DNA of 64,000 nucleotides from an uncultured Sphingobacteriaceae bacterium. GTDB taxonomy: Bacteria > Bacteroidota > Bacteroidia > Sphingobacteriales > Sphingobacteriaceae. The stretch is taken from contig CAMLLO010000003.1 in assembly GCA_946480915.1 (NCBI GenBank), forward strand, positions 132,982 through 196,981, written 5' to 3'. The translations under genes and the position numbers were made by a program. Shown here in pieces: positions 29,075 through 37,737 of this stretch (its first letter is position 1; every line of letters begins with the position of its first letter). Under the pieces are notes generated by a model. That model saw only the letters and a program-made list of their open reading frames with translations. It had not been told where the DNA came from and made no database searches.

Positions 29075-31225
29075 ATGCATTTAATAAGAAAAACACAGTT
29101 ACTATTCTCCCTTGTTTTAGCGACAATCAACGTTTCCGCTCAGCAACCCCCAATCAATCGCCAGTCCCTGGTTCAACGCCACAACATCACCAACACCCGA
29201 ATCGATTCTCTGGAATCACTTTCTCTCGGTAACGGAAAATTCGCGTTTACCGCAGATGTAACCGGCTTGCAAACCTTTCCCGAGCGGTATGCAAAAGGGG
29301 TTTCTTTGGGCACCCAGTCGGAATGGGGATGGAATCGCTGGAAGGATACTGTGGGATATAAATTTGAAGAAACGCTGAAAGAATACACACTTAACGGTAA
29401 GAAGTCAACTTACTCGATTCAGTATTCAGAACCCCTGCGCAAAAGAAATGCTGCCGACTGGTTCAGGAAAAGCGTTCACCGCATACAACTTGGAAACTTA
29501 GGTTTTGATCTTTATAAAAAAGACGGTTCTTTGGCTAGGCCCATCGATATTAAAAATATCCGCCAGACTTTAAACATGTGGACCGGCGAATTGATCAGCC
29601 ACTTTACACTTGAAAATATTCCGGTAGATGTTATAACCATTGGGCATCAGGAGCAGGATCTGATAGCATTTCGGGTAAAATCACCCCTAATTTCCTTAGG
29701 TCGTTTGAAAGTAAAGTTGATTTATCCATATCCAACAGCTGAGTTTTTGGATGAGGGTGTAAATTATAAAGATCCTCAAAAGCATTCTTCCATGATCAGT
29801 AGTTCATTATCCAGCGGCGCTTCGGTTCAGCATCAGCTGGAGGGAATAACTTATTCGGCGAGCTTTAGATGGAATAACACTGCCACGATTGCCAAAACAG
29901 CGACTCCGCATTACTATCAGATCACTCCCGGTAAAGGGGCTCAGATCTTCGAAGTAAGCTGTTTGTTTGCTCCTGCGAAAGCAGAGCCTTCGGCATTGCC
30001 GGATTTTGTTCAGACAAAAAATAGCAGCGATATTAACTGGAAGAAGTTTTGGATGAGTGGTGCAGCAATTGATTTTACCGGAAGTACAGATCCGCGCGCA
30101 AAAGAGCTGGAAAGAAGAGTAATTACATCCCAATATCTGACGAAAATACAATGTGCCGGTTCATTTCCTCCTCAGGAAACGGGCCTGACCTTCAACAGCT
30201 GGTACGGAAAGCCACATTTGGAAATGCACTGGTGGCATGCAGTACATTTTGCACTATGGAACCGCCCGGAATTAATGACGAATACCCTCGACTGGTATTT
30301 TAAGGTGAAAGATGGCGCAAGGAAAATAGCAGAAAGGCAAGGGTTTAAGGGTTATCGCTGGCAAAAGATGACCGATCATGAAGGTTTGGAAAGCCCATCT
30401 TCTGTTGCTGCTTTCATTATTTGGCAGCAACCGCATCCGATTTATATGGCTGAACTTGCCTATCGGGATAGCAACAATAAAGAAGTTCTCGAAAAATATA
30501 AAGATCTGGTATTTGGTACAGCAGAATTTATGGCTTCATTTCCGGCTTATGATAGTATAAAAAATCGCTACAATCTTGGTAAGGGATTGATTCCTGCACA
30601 GGAGGTTTTCAAGGCCGAAGATACCTACAATCCAACATACGAATTGGCGTATTGGGATTGGGCCCTCCGCACTGCTCAAAAATGGCGCGAACGCTTAGGT
30701 ATGCCACGAAATGCAGAATGGGATAAAGTGATTGCAAAGCTTGCTCCGCTTCCTGAATATAACGGCGTTTATTTGTCGACGGAAAATAATAAAGACTCAT
30801 TCACCAATGAGAAATGGCTGCGCGATCATCCATCTGTTTTGGGCGCTTTAGGGATGGTTCCCGCTTCGGCGAAATTGAATAAGGCAACAATGCAGCGCAC
30901 CTTTGACACTGTTTGGAAAGTATGGCAATGGCCTGATACCTGGGGATGGGATTTCCCTATGGCAGCTATGACCGCAGCCCGCCTTGGCAACCCAAATAAA
31001 GCAATTGATGCGCTTTTTATGAAAATTCAAACCAACTCCTACCTGAAAAATGGGCATAACTATCAAGACGGACGCTTGCGTATTTACCTTCCCGGGAACG
31101 GCGGAGTGTTAATTGCTGTTGCCATGATGGCTGGCGGTTGGGATGGAAGTGTTGGAGAAAATCCCGGCTTCCCGAAGGATGGAAAATGGAAAATAAGATC
31201 TGAAGGGTTTAAAAAGATGCCCTAG
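29075..31225 (+). CDS. Putative secreted (alpha/alpha)6-barrel glycosidase
   Basis: A 716-residue protein with a signal peptide ending near NVSAQ. The N-terminal beta domain begins RHNITNTRIDSLESLSLGNG and continues KFAFTADVTGLQTF; the LGNG-plus-TG pattern is seen in clan GH-L type enzymes. The catalytic-type core contains WYGKPHLEMHWWHAVHFALW, close to the W-K-H-x-E-M-x-W-H element of GH65-like and related toroid hydrolases, and later WDWALRTAQKWRERLG and WPDTWGWDFPMAAMTAARLG. The Glu in LEMHWWH is a candidate catalytic residue. I cannot assign a CAZy family or substrate. It has its own start after a terminator, so it may be transcribed separately. Its stop overlaps the convergent small gene at 31209 by 17 bp. 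Confidence 0.68.
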   Translation: MHLIRKTQLLFSLVLATINVSAQQPPINRQSLVQRHNITNTRIDSLESLSLGNGKFAFTADVTGLQTFPERYAKGVSLGTQSEWGWNRWKDTVGYKFEETLKEYTLNGKKSTYSIQYSEPLRKRNAADWFRKSVHRIQLGNLGFDLYKKDGSLARPIDIKNIRQTLNMWTGELISHFTLENIPVDVITIGHQEQDLIAFRVKSPLISLGRLKVKLIYPYPTAEFLDEGVNYKDPQKHSSMISSSLSSGASVQHQLEGITYSASFRWNNTATIAKTATPHYYQITPGKGAQIFEVSCLFAPAKAEPSALPDFVQTKNSSDINWKKFWMSGAAIDFTGSTDPRAKELERRVITSQYLTKIQCAGSFPPQETGLTFNSWYGKPHLEMHWWHAVHFALWNRPELMTNTLDWYFKVKDGARKIAERQGFKGYRWQKMTDHEGLESPSSVAAFIIWQQPHPIYMAELAYRDSNNKEVLEKYKDLVFGTAEFMASFPAYDSIKNRYNLGKGLIPAQEVFKAEDTYNPTYELAYWDWALRTAQKWRERLGMPRNAEWDKVIAKLAPLPEYNGVYLSTENNKDSFTNEKWLRDHPSVLGALGMVPASAKLNKATMQRTFDTVWKVWQWPDTWGWDFPMAAMTAARLGNPNKAIDALFMKIQTNSYLKNGHNYQDGRLRIYLPGNGGVLIAVAMMAGGWDGSVGENPGFPKDGKWKIRSEGFKKMP

Positions 31226-31505
31226 CTTCCCCTTCTCTTGTACATCGCTGCAATTCATTAACCCAAGCTGCCGGTTCTGCCTGCTGCTTGTGTTTTTGGA
31301 ATTTTATATTTTTTAATGCGAACAACGCTCCAGCCGCTATGAGCAGTACCACTCCGTCATCTAGCGGAGTTTCCACAGGGTTGCATTCTGCTGGATTATT
31401 GATTGCATAATCTGGATCGTCGCAAGGATCAGCAGTAGGTTGTCCAAAAGAAAAAAACGGGATATATATAAATATCCCAATAATTAGAAGCTTTCGTATA
31501 GTCAT
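31209..31505 (-). CDS. Small exported protein with PID-CTERM-like sorting tail
   Basis: A 98-residue protein: signal peptide (KLLIIGIFIYIPFFSFGQ), an Asp/Cys-rich segment (DPCDDPDYAINNPAECNP), then TPLDDGVVLLIAAGALFALK followed by basic residues. The P-L-D-D-G motif, hydrophobic helix and basic stop match the layout of PID-CTERM sorting tails of Bacteroidota. The two Cys could form a disulfide. The tail after the helix is longer than usual (about 30 residues) and may be partly accidental, since it runs into the convergent hydrolase gene. It lies 41 bp downstream of the T9SS cargo gene on the same strand and is probably co-transcribed. Function unknown. Confidence 0.62.
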   Translation of the reverse strand: MTIRKLLIIGIFIYIPFFSFGQPTADPCDDPDYAINNPAECNPVETPLDDGVVLLIAAGALFALKNIKFQKHKQQAEPAAWVNELQRCTREGEARASF

Positions 31506-31546
31506 CTCACGTCCGTAATTCTCTTTTCATTCTGGTGCAGCGGGTG

Positions 31547-34500
31547 TTATTCTTTGATGAATTTTGCTTTCCCAATTAGTGAATTAGATTGTGAGTCTCT
31601 GAGTTCGAGGATGAAGGAGCCCTTACTTAAGTTTGATACATTGTGAGTTAAGGCTTCTGAGTATGCGTAAATGGCCTTATTTACAGGCTGTCCAAGCAGG
31701 TTGTAAATTGTCAGTTCTATCGGTCCGCTTTTTCTATCCAGTTTAACATGCAGCTGATTAAGAACTGGGTTGGGGAACAGCGTTAATTTTAGGTTCGAAG
31801 CACTGTCCTCAGTTGAAATCGGATTTGCTACGGTACTTTGTTTCGCAATTTCCTGCGATTTCGAGCTTCTGAAGATAATATAAAACCGCTCACTTCCAAA
31901 TGTCGTGCTGATGCTTTTATCAATCAAAAAGGTGTAAGAAATATCAGATTTTAAACTAATGGTTTTGTTCAAATAGTTATCAGTCAGCAGAATGTCGCTG
32001 AAATCGGAAAGAAAATTACCAGCTAAACTTATCGAATATGTGCCAGAGTCTTGTCCGCTTACCTGTAGTTTAACTTTGGTGTCTGTCTCCGTTTTCGGAA
32101 GGTAATTAATAGCTAAAAGTTCATTATCAGCAGACAAGCTACCGAGAAGAACATCGCCCTCTCCCCAATATCTGGCATCTCCAGCTGTTTTATTGCTGCT
32201 GCTGCCAGGTTTAAACGCGATTATAGTTTCATCAGAAGAGCTGGAGCCGATTTGTTTTGCCTGTAGTTTAATGTACTCGGTTATTGTTGTTTTTGGCGCC
32301 AGAGCTGAAGTTGAAGCAACGCTTTTCGTTTTATCCCCCATTACTCGCATAGCTGAGTTTGTAGTGAATTTGCTCTCCTCAGTAAACTGAAGAACTTGTC
32401 CCGGCTGGTTTGCCTGAACAAAGAACCCTTGTCCGGGTATTATATACTGAGAGGCCCCGTTTGTTCCAGTGCCTAAGTTTACATCATAAACCGCGTAGGT
32501 GTTATTCTGTTTAATTATCCACACCACTTTGAAAGGTGTAGGTGCCAACAATTTTTGTAGATCAACAACGGATGGATATGGATTTCCAACAAGATTAAAT
32601 CCGTCGTCGTTTACAACATTATAATTGGTATAAGAAAGAGGGACATTTATATTCCCTTTATTGACGTTTCCAAAATATTCCAGCACTACGCTTTCAGGGG
32701 TAACATAGGGTTGGTTAACTTTGTAATAACTATTAGTTCGGTTTCCTCTGAAATAAAAGTTAAATCCATTGCCGGTATTTATGCGTTCCGTAATGCTTCC
32801 GATACTATAATATTGTACTTGGCTGGGAGAGGCTTCTTCTCTATATCGGCGGATGGTCGGCCCATAGGGACTAACTGTTGATCCTAAATCAAATCCATTT
32901 GCCGGCCCGTTTGTTCCGGTAACCAGCATGTTTTTCTGTAATTGGAGGTATGTAAACGCGGTACTTGAACTGATTGGATCGATGGCGTCGTAAACAGGTG
33001 AACTAAGTGGTATATAGCCCCGGCTTCCGCCTTTTATAAAAGATTGAACGGTTACTTTTCCTGATATATCAGCGCCATTAAGCAATGGTTTAATGTTGGA
33101 ATTTCTGGTAGAGTCGGCTTTTAAGATTAGCTTATCGTTGGTTTGAAGTAAAGTGTTCGCACCAACTTCGAGGTTTCCTTTAACCGAGCTGAAATTCGAT
33201 AGCTGTTTTACCCCGCCGTTGATAAAAGTCACGTTTGTATAATCAACTGCACCCGCTATTTGGTCTGTGCCAAGGTAAGTTACATCCCCGCCGACGAATC
33301 CGCTGGCCGTATTTGTCCAGTTGCCCGCGATTGTTATGGGCAGAATTCCAGAGTTAAGTGGAGAGTCTCCTTCGAAGTTTTCGCCAATATTTATGCCGTT
33401 AATGTTTGGCGAATAAGCAATTGTTGCCGGAGAAATAATCGAAAGGGTGCCAGAGAGATTAAAGGGGCGAGCTGCGTTCGCATTGATCGTTTTTATGCCG
33501 GATCCAGCTAGCCCTAGATCATTATATGTTACCTCAGCATCTACATTTTGAGCACTTGCTCCTTTATAGATTATTTTACCCACAGATCTTATTATATTCA
33601 TTCCAATAGCCGAGCGATTGAAAGGTGTTGCAGATATTAAATTTAGAATACTGCTGCTATCCGCAATAAAAGTCGATGTATTCGATGTATTCGCGTTAAT
33701 AGTCTGAATAAGGCCATTTATTAATACGCTGCCCGCAGAAAGCTCAAAGGCTGCATCGTTTCGGAAGCCATTGATTTTAGAACGGAGAATCAGATTGCTG
33801 GCCGTTAAATTTGAGATGGTTGAGACGATTTTCGAAATCCTATTTGCCGTAAATACTGGATTTGAGCTTGATTCTGTTAGTTGAAAGTTATTTACAATAA
33901 TAGTACCCGGCCCTGAAATAGTATCTGTTATTGATGCGTCGGTGGCCTTTAGTATAATATCACCTGCGTTTAAAGTGACATTGCTATCCACCTTTAGGTT
34001 TGTATATTTTGCTGTTCCCAGGTAGATGCTTCCAATGGATGCATTGGAAGGAACGAAAGGCTGTGCGATAAAGTCCTGTGTTCCAAGATATGCTATGTCT
34101 GTGTTTCCGGGTACATATCCCCCGCTCCAGTTGTCGGCACTGTTCCAGTTTCCGGGGGCGAGGTCTGAATTCCCCAGCCAAATAGTAGTTCTTGCGAATA
34201 CAAAAGTTTGCCCCGGTATATTGTAAGTATTGTAAGAGTACGTTTGCGGGGAGCTTTGAATAATTGCTGCAGAGGCCTGCCCGCTCGAAAATTTCATCTG
34301 GATGGTATTGTTCAGTACAGTGCCATTAGTGGTATAGTCGGCCACAAAAAAGTAATAACGTATTGGCGACCAATTAAATGATTCTGCTAGTTTAGGTATA
34401 CTTAAAGCTGTTCCTGTGCTCTTATTTATAGTTATTGATGCAATTAAACTGTCGTCTGTAGAATAAATATTATCGACAGATCTATATAACCTTCCATTCG

Positions 34501-35326
34501 AAAAGTAACTTCCAATATTATTTGAGCTGGTAAGATTAAACTGACTTAACGTGGCTATGCCTTTTACATTTACTCCAAACCCAAAAAGCACAATGTTTTT
34601 TTGGTTGAATGTAATCAGGGCAGGTGAAATGCCATTCGTTCCGCTATTTTCGTTGCTAACTTCAACCGATGGGGGAGAGATATTAAAGGTAGTTCCGCTG
34701 ATGTTTGCGCCGTTGAAACTTCCTTGTGAATGTACGATTGCATTGGCTTTCTGAATGCTCGAAAAATTAAATTGGATGCTTCCCGGTACTACTCCTGTTG
34801 TACTTGTGTAATCTGCCACCAAAAAATAATAAAAGGTTTTTGCAGTTGAATCGGCATATACCTCAGATAATCCTTCAATGGTTATATTATTTAAGTTGTT
34901 CTTTTTCCAGGAAATAATGCCACTCAATAAGTTATCTCCAGTCGAACGAATACTATCACTGGATCTGTATAACCGAAAATTCGAAAAGTAGTTATTTCGG
35001 GTGTCAGGAGACGATATTCCAATGTTAAATTCTGTTATAGTTAACGGACCTGTGGCAGTTACTCCGAATCCGAACAACACTAAATCTTTTTGACCTAATG
35101 TTAAAGAGCCCTGACTTATTCCGTTCGACGGACTATTTGCGTTTTTTACAGAAATGTTCTGTGCCAAACTTTCTGTTAAGGAGAAAAAGCTTAAAGCTAT
35201 AAAGAATATTACGCTGTATGGTGTTTTTTTTCCGGCCTTTATCTTTAGGGAAAAAGCCCCGAATTTAGCATTAAAGACGTTTTTTAGGTAGAAGTTTAAA
35301 CCGGGTTTAGGAGCTTTAAATTTCAT
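31547..35326 (-). CDS. Very large secreted surface protein with type IX secretion C-terminal domain
   Basis: A 1259-residue exported protein. The N-terminus has a long basic leader before a hydrophobic stretch (VIFFIALSFFSLTESLAQ). Two N-terminal repeats of about 165 residues share the pattern NGIS...LVLFGFGV and FRLYRSSDSIRSTGDNLL / GRLYRSVDNIYSTDDSLI, each ending in a YYFFVADYT-like strand. A beta-solenoid-like Asn/Thr/Ser-rich middle follows, with WNSADNWSGGYVPG near residue 395. The last 75 residues are a T9SS type A sorting domain (LTLFPNPVLNQLHVKL, LTIYNLLGQPVN, LSKGSFILELRD, KFIKE). It is therefore exported and anchored or released at the surface, perhaps as an adhesin. It is divergent from the pilin operon and precedes a PID-CTERM-like gene. 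Ligand unknown. Confidence 0.88.
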   Translation of the reverse strand: MKFKAPKPGLNFYLKNVFNAKFGAFSLKIKAGKKTPYSVIFFIALSFFSLTESLAQNISVKNANSPSNGISQGSLTLGQKDLVLFGFGVTATGPLTITEFNIGISSPDTRNNYFSNFRLYRSSDSIRSTGDNLLSGIISWKKNNLNNITIEGLSEVYADSTAKTFYYFLVADYTSTTGVVPGSIQFNFSSIQKANAIVHSQGSFNGANISGTTFNISPPSVEVSNENSGTNGISPALITFNQKNIVLFGFGVNVKGIATLSQFNLTSSNNIGSYFSNGRLYRSVDNIYSTDDSLIASITINKSTGTALSIPKLAESFNWSPIRYYFFVADYTTNGTVLNNTIQMKFSSGQASAAIIQSSPQTYSYNTYNIPGQTFVFARTTIWLGNSDLAPGNWNSADNWSGGYVPGNTDIAYLGTQDFIAQPFVPSNASIGSIYLGTAKYTNLKVDSNVTLNAGDIILKATDASITDTISGPGTIIVNNFQLTESSSNPVFTANRISKIVSTISNLTASNLILRSKINGFRNDAAFELSAGSVLINGLIQTINANTSNTSTFIADSSSILNLISATPFNRSAIGMNIIRSVGKIIYKGASAQNVDAEVTYNDLGLAGSGIKTINANAARPFNLSGTLSIISPATIAYSPNINGINIGENFEGDSPLNSGILPITIAGNWTNTASGFVGGDVTYLGTDQIAGAVDYTNVTFINGGVKQLSNFSSVKGNLEVGANTLLQTNDKLILKADSTRNSNIKPLLNGADISGKVTVQSFIKGGSRGYIPLSSPVYDAIDPISSSTAFTYLQLQKNMLVTGTNGPANGFDLGSTVSPYGPTIRRYREEASPSQVQYYSIGSITERINTGNGFNFYFRGNRTNSYYKVNQPYVTPESVVLEYFGNVNKGNINVPLSYTNYNVVNDDGFNLVGNPYPSVVDLQKLLAPTPFKVVWIIKQNNTYAVYDVNLGTGTNGASQYIIPGQGFFVQANQPGQVLQFTEESKFTTNSAMRVMGDKTKSVASTSALAPKTTITEYIKLQAKQIGSSSSDETIIAFKPGSSSNKTAGDARYWGEGDVLLGSLSADNELLAINYLPKTETDTKVKLQVSGQDSGTYSISLAGNFLSDFSDILLTDNYLNKTISLKSDISYTFLIDKSISTTFGSERFYIIFRSSKSQEIAKQSTVANPISTEDSASNLKLTLFPNPVLNQLHVKLDRKSGPIELTIYNLLGQPVNKAIYAYSEALTHNVSNLSKGSFILELRDSQSNSLIGKAKFIKE

Positions 35327-35668
35327 TTGGTCTTATTTTTCATGTTAAAAAATCAGGAGCGATATGTGGAAATTTATCCCAAGATGCGGAATAATTTCTC
35401 CTTTTTTACGCAATATATATAAAAAAGATGCGTTTGTTTTAAATTTTCTTTCCTGTGATAAAAGATTGGGTCCTTGCCTTGTTCTTAATTGGACGTAGGA
35501 TTGGTCGAAAAGTGCCTTAATGGCTGCAGGAGAGTATTGTTGAGTATACTCCGGCGAATTGCATATTTTTCATGCCAAAAAAAATATGGGTATTTTTTTT
35601 CACAAAATGGTAACCTTATTGCCCACCTATCGTAACAGACCGCATTAATCATTAATTTAAAAAACGTT
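35327..35668. other. Divergent intergenic region, surface protein versus pilin operon
   Basis: No gene is seen in these 342 bases. They must hold both divergent promoters. Visible structure: a perfect 10-bp palindrome GAGTATACTC (35542-35551), poly-A/T tracts around 35577-35605, and an A-rich translation start before 35669. I found no clear TAnnTTTG box on either strand. Confidence 0.45.
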
Positions 35669-36187
35669 ATGAATTATTTTACAAAATCTCTAGCAGTGGT
35701 ATTGGTAGTGTGTGGATTCTCTGCTACTTCATTTGGTCAGGTAGCAGACAATGCTACGGCAAGCGCAACAATTGTTACACCAATCGCTATCGCGAAAACC
35801 GTAGACATGAACTTTGGAAATGTGGCAATAAGTACCGCATTAGGAACGGTAGAATTGGCCCCTACCGGCACACGTACGCCAAGTGGTGGGGTTACTCTTC
35901 CAGCAACTGCAGGAACAGTTGCTGCGGCGGAATTTGATATTACCGGTGAGCCCAATTACACTTACTCAATCACTTTGCCTTCAACAGATCATACCATCAC
36001 CCATTCTGGAGGTGTTGAAACTATGATAGTCAATGGATTTACAAGTTCACCAACTCCAACAGGTACGTTGGATGGAGCAGGCGCAGAAACAGTGACAGTT
36101 GGTGCTACTTTGAATGTGGCTGGTAGCCAACTTTCAGGCCTTTATGTTTCATTAACTCCTTTTGATGTTACCGTTAACTATAATTAA
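35669..36187 (+). CDS. DUF4402 pilin-like subunit, probably the major subunit
   Basis: A 172-residue exported protein: signal peptide ending TSFGQ, then ATASATIVTPIAIAKTVDMN, which is the usual opening of DUF4402 proteins, glycine/threonine-rich strands (GTRTPSGGVTLPATAG, YTYSITLPSTDH), and the closing pair TVGATLNVAG and DVTVNYN. The size, Cys-free beta-sandwich character and terminal beta strand fit a chaperone-assembled fimbrial subunit. A strong terminator 14 bp downstream separates it from the chaperone and usher genes, which would yield much more of this protein than of the assembly machinery. That pattern is what a major structural subunit needs. Family call confident; fimbrial role inferred from the neighbours. 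Confidence 0.85.
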   Translation: MNYFTKSLAVVLVVCGFSATSFGQVADNATASATIVTPIAIAKTVDMNFGNVAISTALGTVELAPTGTRTPSGGVTLPATAGTVAAAEFDITGEPNYTYSITLPSTDHTITHSGGVETMIVNGFTSSPTPTGTLDGAGAETVTVGATLNVAGSQLSGLYVSLTPFDVTVNYN

Positions 36188-36200
36188 TATTTAAAATCTT

Positions 36201-36232
36201 AAAAAAAACGCTGCCTAATAGCAGCGTTTTTT
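36201..36232 (+). terminator. Rho-independent terminator after the first pilin gene
   Basis: ACGCTGC (36208-36214) and GCAGCGT (36221-36227) form a 7-bp GC-rich stem with a 6-base loop, flanked by an A-run (36201-36208) and a T-run (36227-36232) that extend the pairing. Some read-through is expected, since the chaperone, second subunit and usher follow on the same strand. Confidence 0.88.
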
Positions 36233-36301
36233 ATTGCCTGATATTCTCAAATAATTAGAGGGTTCGCATTACGATCCTGAGTTATCATCTAAATTACGCC
36301 T

Positions 36302-37156
36302 ATGTTTTTCAGAAATAAATTAAACTTTCTTTTTTTTCCTTCTTTTCTAACTTCTTTAATTGTTATAGTGCTTTTGAATAGCTGCTCTGTATTTGCTCAA
36401 GGTAACTTGTTGATTATGCCTAGGAGAGTTGTATTTGAAGGAAATAAGCAGTTCCAGGAACTAAATTTGGCAAATTCTGGGCAGGATAGCGCACAGTACA
36501 TGGTTTCTTTGATTAATTACAGAATGAAGGAAAGTGGTGAATTCGAGCTTATTACTACGCCGGAGGAGGGTCAACATTTTGCCGACAAAAACGTACGTGT
36601 TTTTCCGAGAATGGTGATGCTTGGTCCAAATGAAGCACAGACCGTGAAGGTGCAGCTTTATAAAGCAAATCAATTAGCCCCTGGAGAATATCGCTCTCAT
36701 CTTTATTTCAGAGCTGTTCCTCGACCAGTTCCCCTCGGTGGGCAAAGTGTTAAAAAGGATACTGTATCCTCTGGTGTTTCAGTTCGTTTAATACCAGTAT
36801 TCGGGTTAAGTATACCCATTATAATCCGTACCGGCGAATCAACAGCAAAGGTGACATTATCAAATTGCTCTCTTGATAATAATGGTCAGTTGAAAATCAA
36901 TTTTAATCGTACCGGGAACATGTCTGTGTATGGTGATTTAGTTGTGAATCATATTTCCCCTACCGGAAAGAAAACCCGAGTTGGGCTAGCGAAAGGCCTG
37001 TCAGTCTATACGCCGAATTCTGTTCGTCAATTTCAGCTTAATCTTGATCAAAGTCAGCATGTCGATTACCATTCAGGAGAATTGCTGATAACCTATAATT
37101 CTCAACAAGAGCTAAAACCGGAAAAGTTGGCTGAAACCGAACTTCTGTTGCATTAA
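36302..37156 (+). CDS. PapD-like periplasmic pilus chaperone
   Basis: A 284-residue exported protein with a signal peptide (FLTSLIVIVLLNSCSVFAQ). The mature part starts LLIMPRRVVFEGNKQFQELN followed by LANSGQDSAQYMVSL, the pattern of the N-terminal Ig-like domain of pilus chaperones (xPxRVVFEGxxxxxxLxLxNxG). Further matches are VFPRMVMLGPNEAQTVKVQL and LAPGEYRSHLYFRAVP, the strands that donate to subunits. A second Ig-like domain follows (TVSSGVSVRLIPVFGLSIPI onward). Chaperones of this kind bind pilin subunits in the periplasm and hand them to the usher. Directly downstream are a second pilin-like gene (51 bp) and the usher. The cysteine in LNSC might instead be a lipobox, which would be odd for a soluble chaperone. 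Confidence 0.82.
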   Translation: MFFRNKLNFLFFPSFLTSLIVIVLLNSCSVFAQGNLLIMPRRVVFEGNKQFQELNLANSGQDSAQYMVSLINYRMKESGEFELITTPEEGQHFADKNVRVFPRMVMLGPNEAQTVKVQLYKANQLAPGEYRSHLYFRAVPRPVPLGGQSVKKDTVSSGVSVRLIPVFGLSIPIIIRTGESTAKVTLSNCSLDNNGQLKINFNRTGNMSVYGDLVVNHISPTGKKTRVGLAKGLSVYTPNSVRQFQLNLDQSQHVDYHSGELLITYNSQQELKPEKLAETELLLH

Positions 37157-37207
37157 TGTTGGTATTAGCCAAGTCAAAATACTCGAAATAATACTAATTG
37201 AGGGAGA

Positions 37208-37711
37208 ATGGGGATGTTGATACGAAAGTTGCCGATTATTTACTATCAATTCATTGTTTTGACTAGTAGCTTCCTGCTCTTAAGACAAGTCTCATTAAGT
37301 CAAACTATTTCAGTTTTTCCCGTCCAGGATTTAAGTTTTGGCGCATTTTTTCAAGGAAGCGCTGGTGGAACTGTTTCTATGTCCTCTGATGGTTCCCGAG
37401 GTGTAACTGGCGATCTTGTTCTTGCAAACCTGGGTTACTTGTATTTTCCGGCAATTTTTGAAGTGGAGGCGCCTTCAGGATCAGTCCTTTCGATATTAAA
37501 TGGGCCGGATGTGGTGTTAACCGGGAGTAATGGCGGTTCAATGACCTTGCATTTAGGTACTTCTGATCATGGCGGTTCTTTCACCACCTCGGTTAGTCCT
37601 CCTCAACGTACTGCGGTAAGTTTTGGTGGCACGCTCACAGTTGGAGATAAACTCAGTAACCCTTCCGGAAATTATAGCGGTACTTTTTCTGTGACTTTCA
37701 TACAAGAATAA
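37208..37711 (+). CDS. Second pilin-like subunit (DUF4402-related), possible minor or tip subunit
   Basis: A 167-residue exported protein: N-terminal hydrophobic signal (YYQFIVLTSSFLLL) followed by LSQTISVFPVQDLSFGAFFQ. The arrangement of strands (GTVSMSSDGSRGVTGDLVLA, YFPAIFEVEAPSGSVL, GGTLTVGDKLSNPSGNYSG) and the last strand TFSVTFIQE resemble DUF4402 proteins, though more distantly than the protein at 35669. It lies between the chaperone gene and the usher gene, where minor or initiating subunits are commonly encoded. ATG 37214, two codons in, is better spaced from GGGAG than ATG 37208, so the true start may be six bases later. Role is inference. Confidence 0.72.
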   Translation: MGMLIRKLPIIYYQFIVLTSSFLLLRQVSLSQTISVFPVQDLSFGAFFQGSAGGTVSMSSDGSRGVTGDLVLANLGYLYFPAIFEVEAPSGSVLSILNGPDVVLTGSNGGSMTLHLGTSDHGGSFTTSVSPPQRTAVSFGGTLTVGDKLSNPSGNYSGTFSVTFIQE

Positions 37712-37737
37712 TAACCCAAATCCCTTTTGGGATATTA

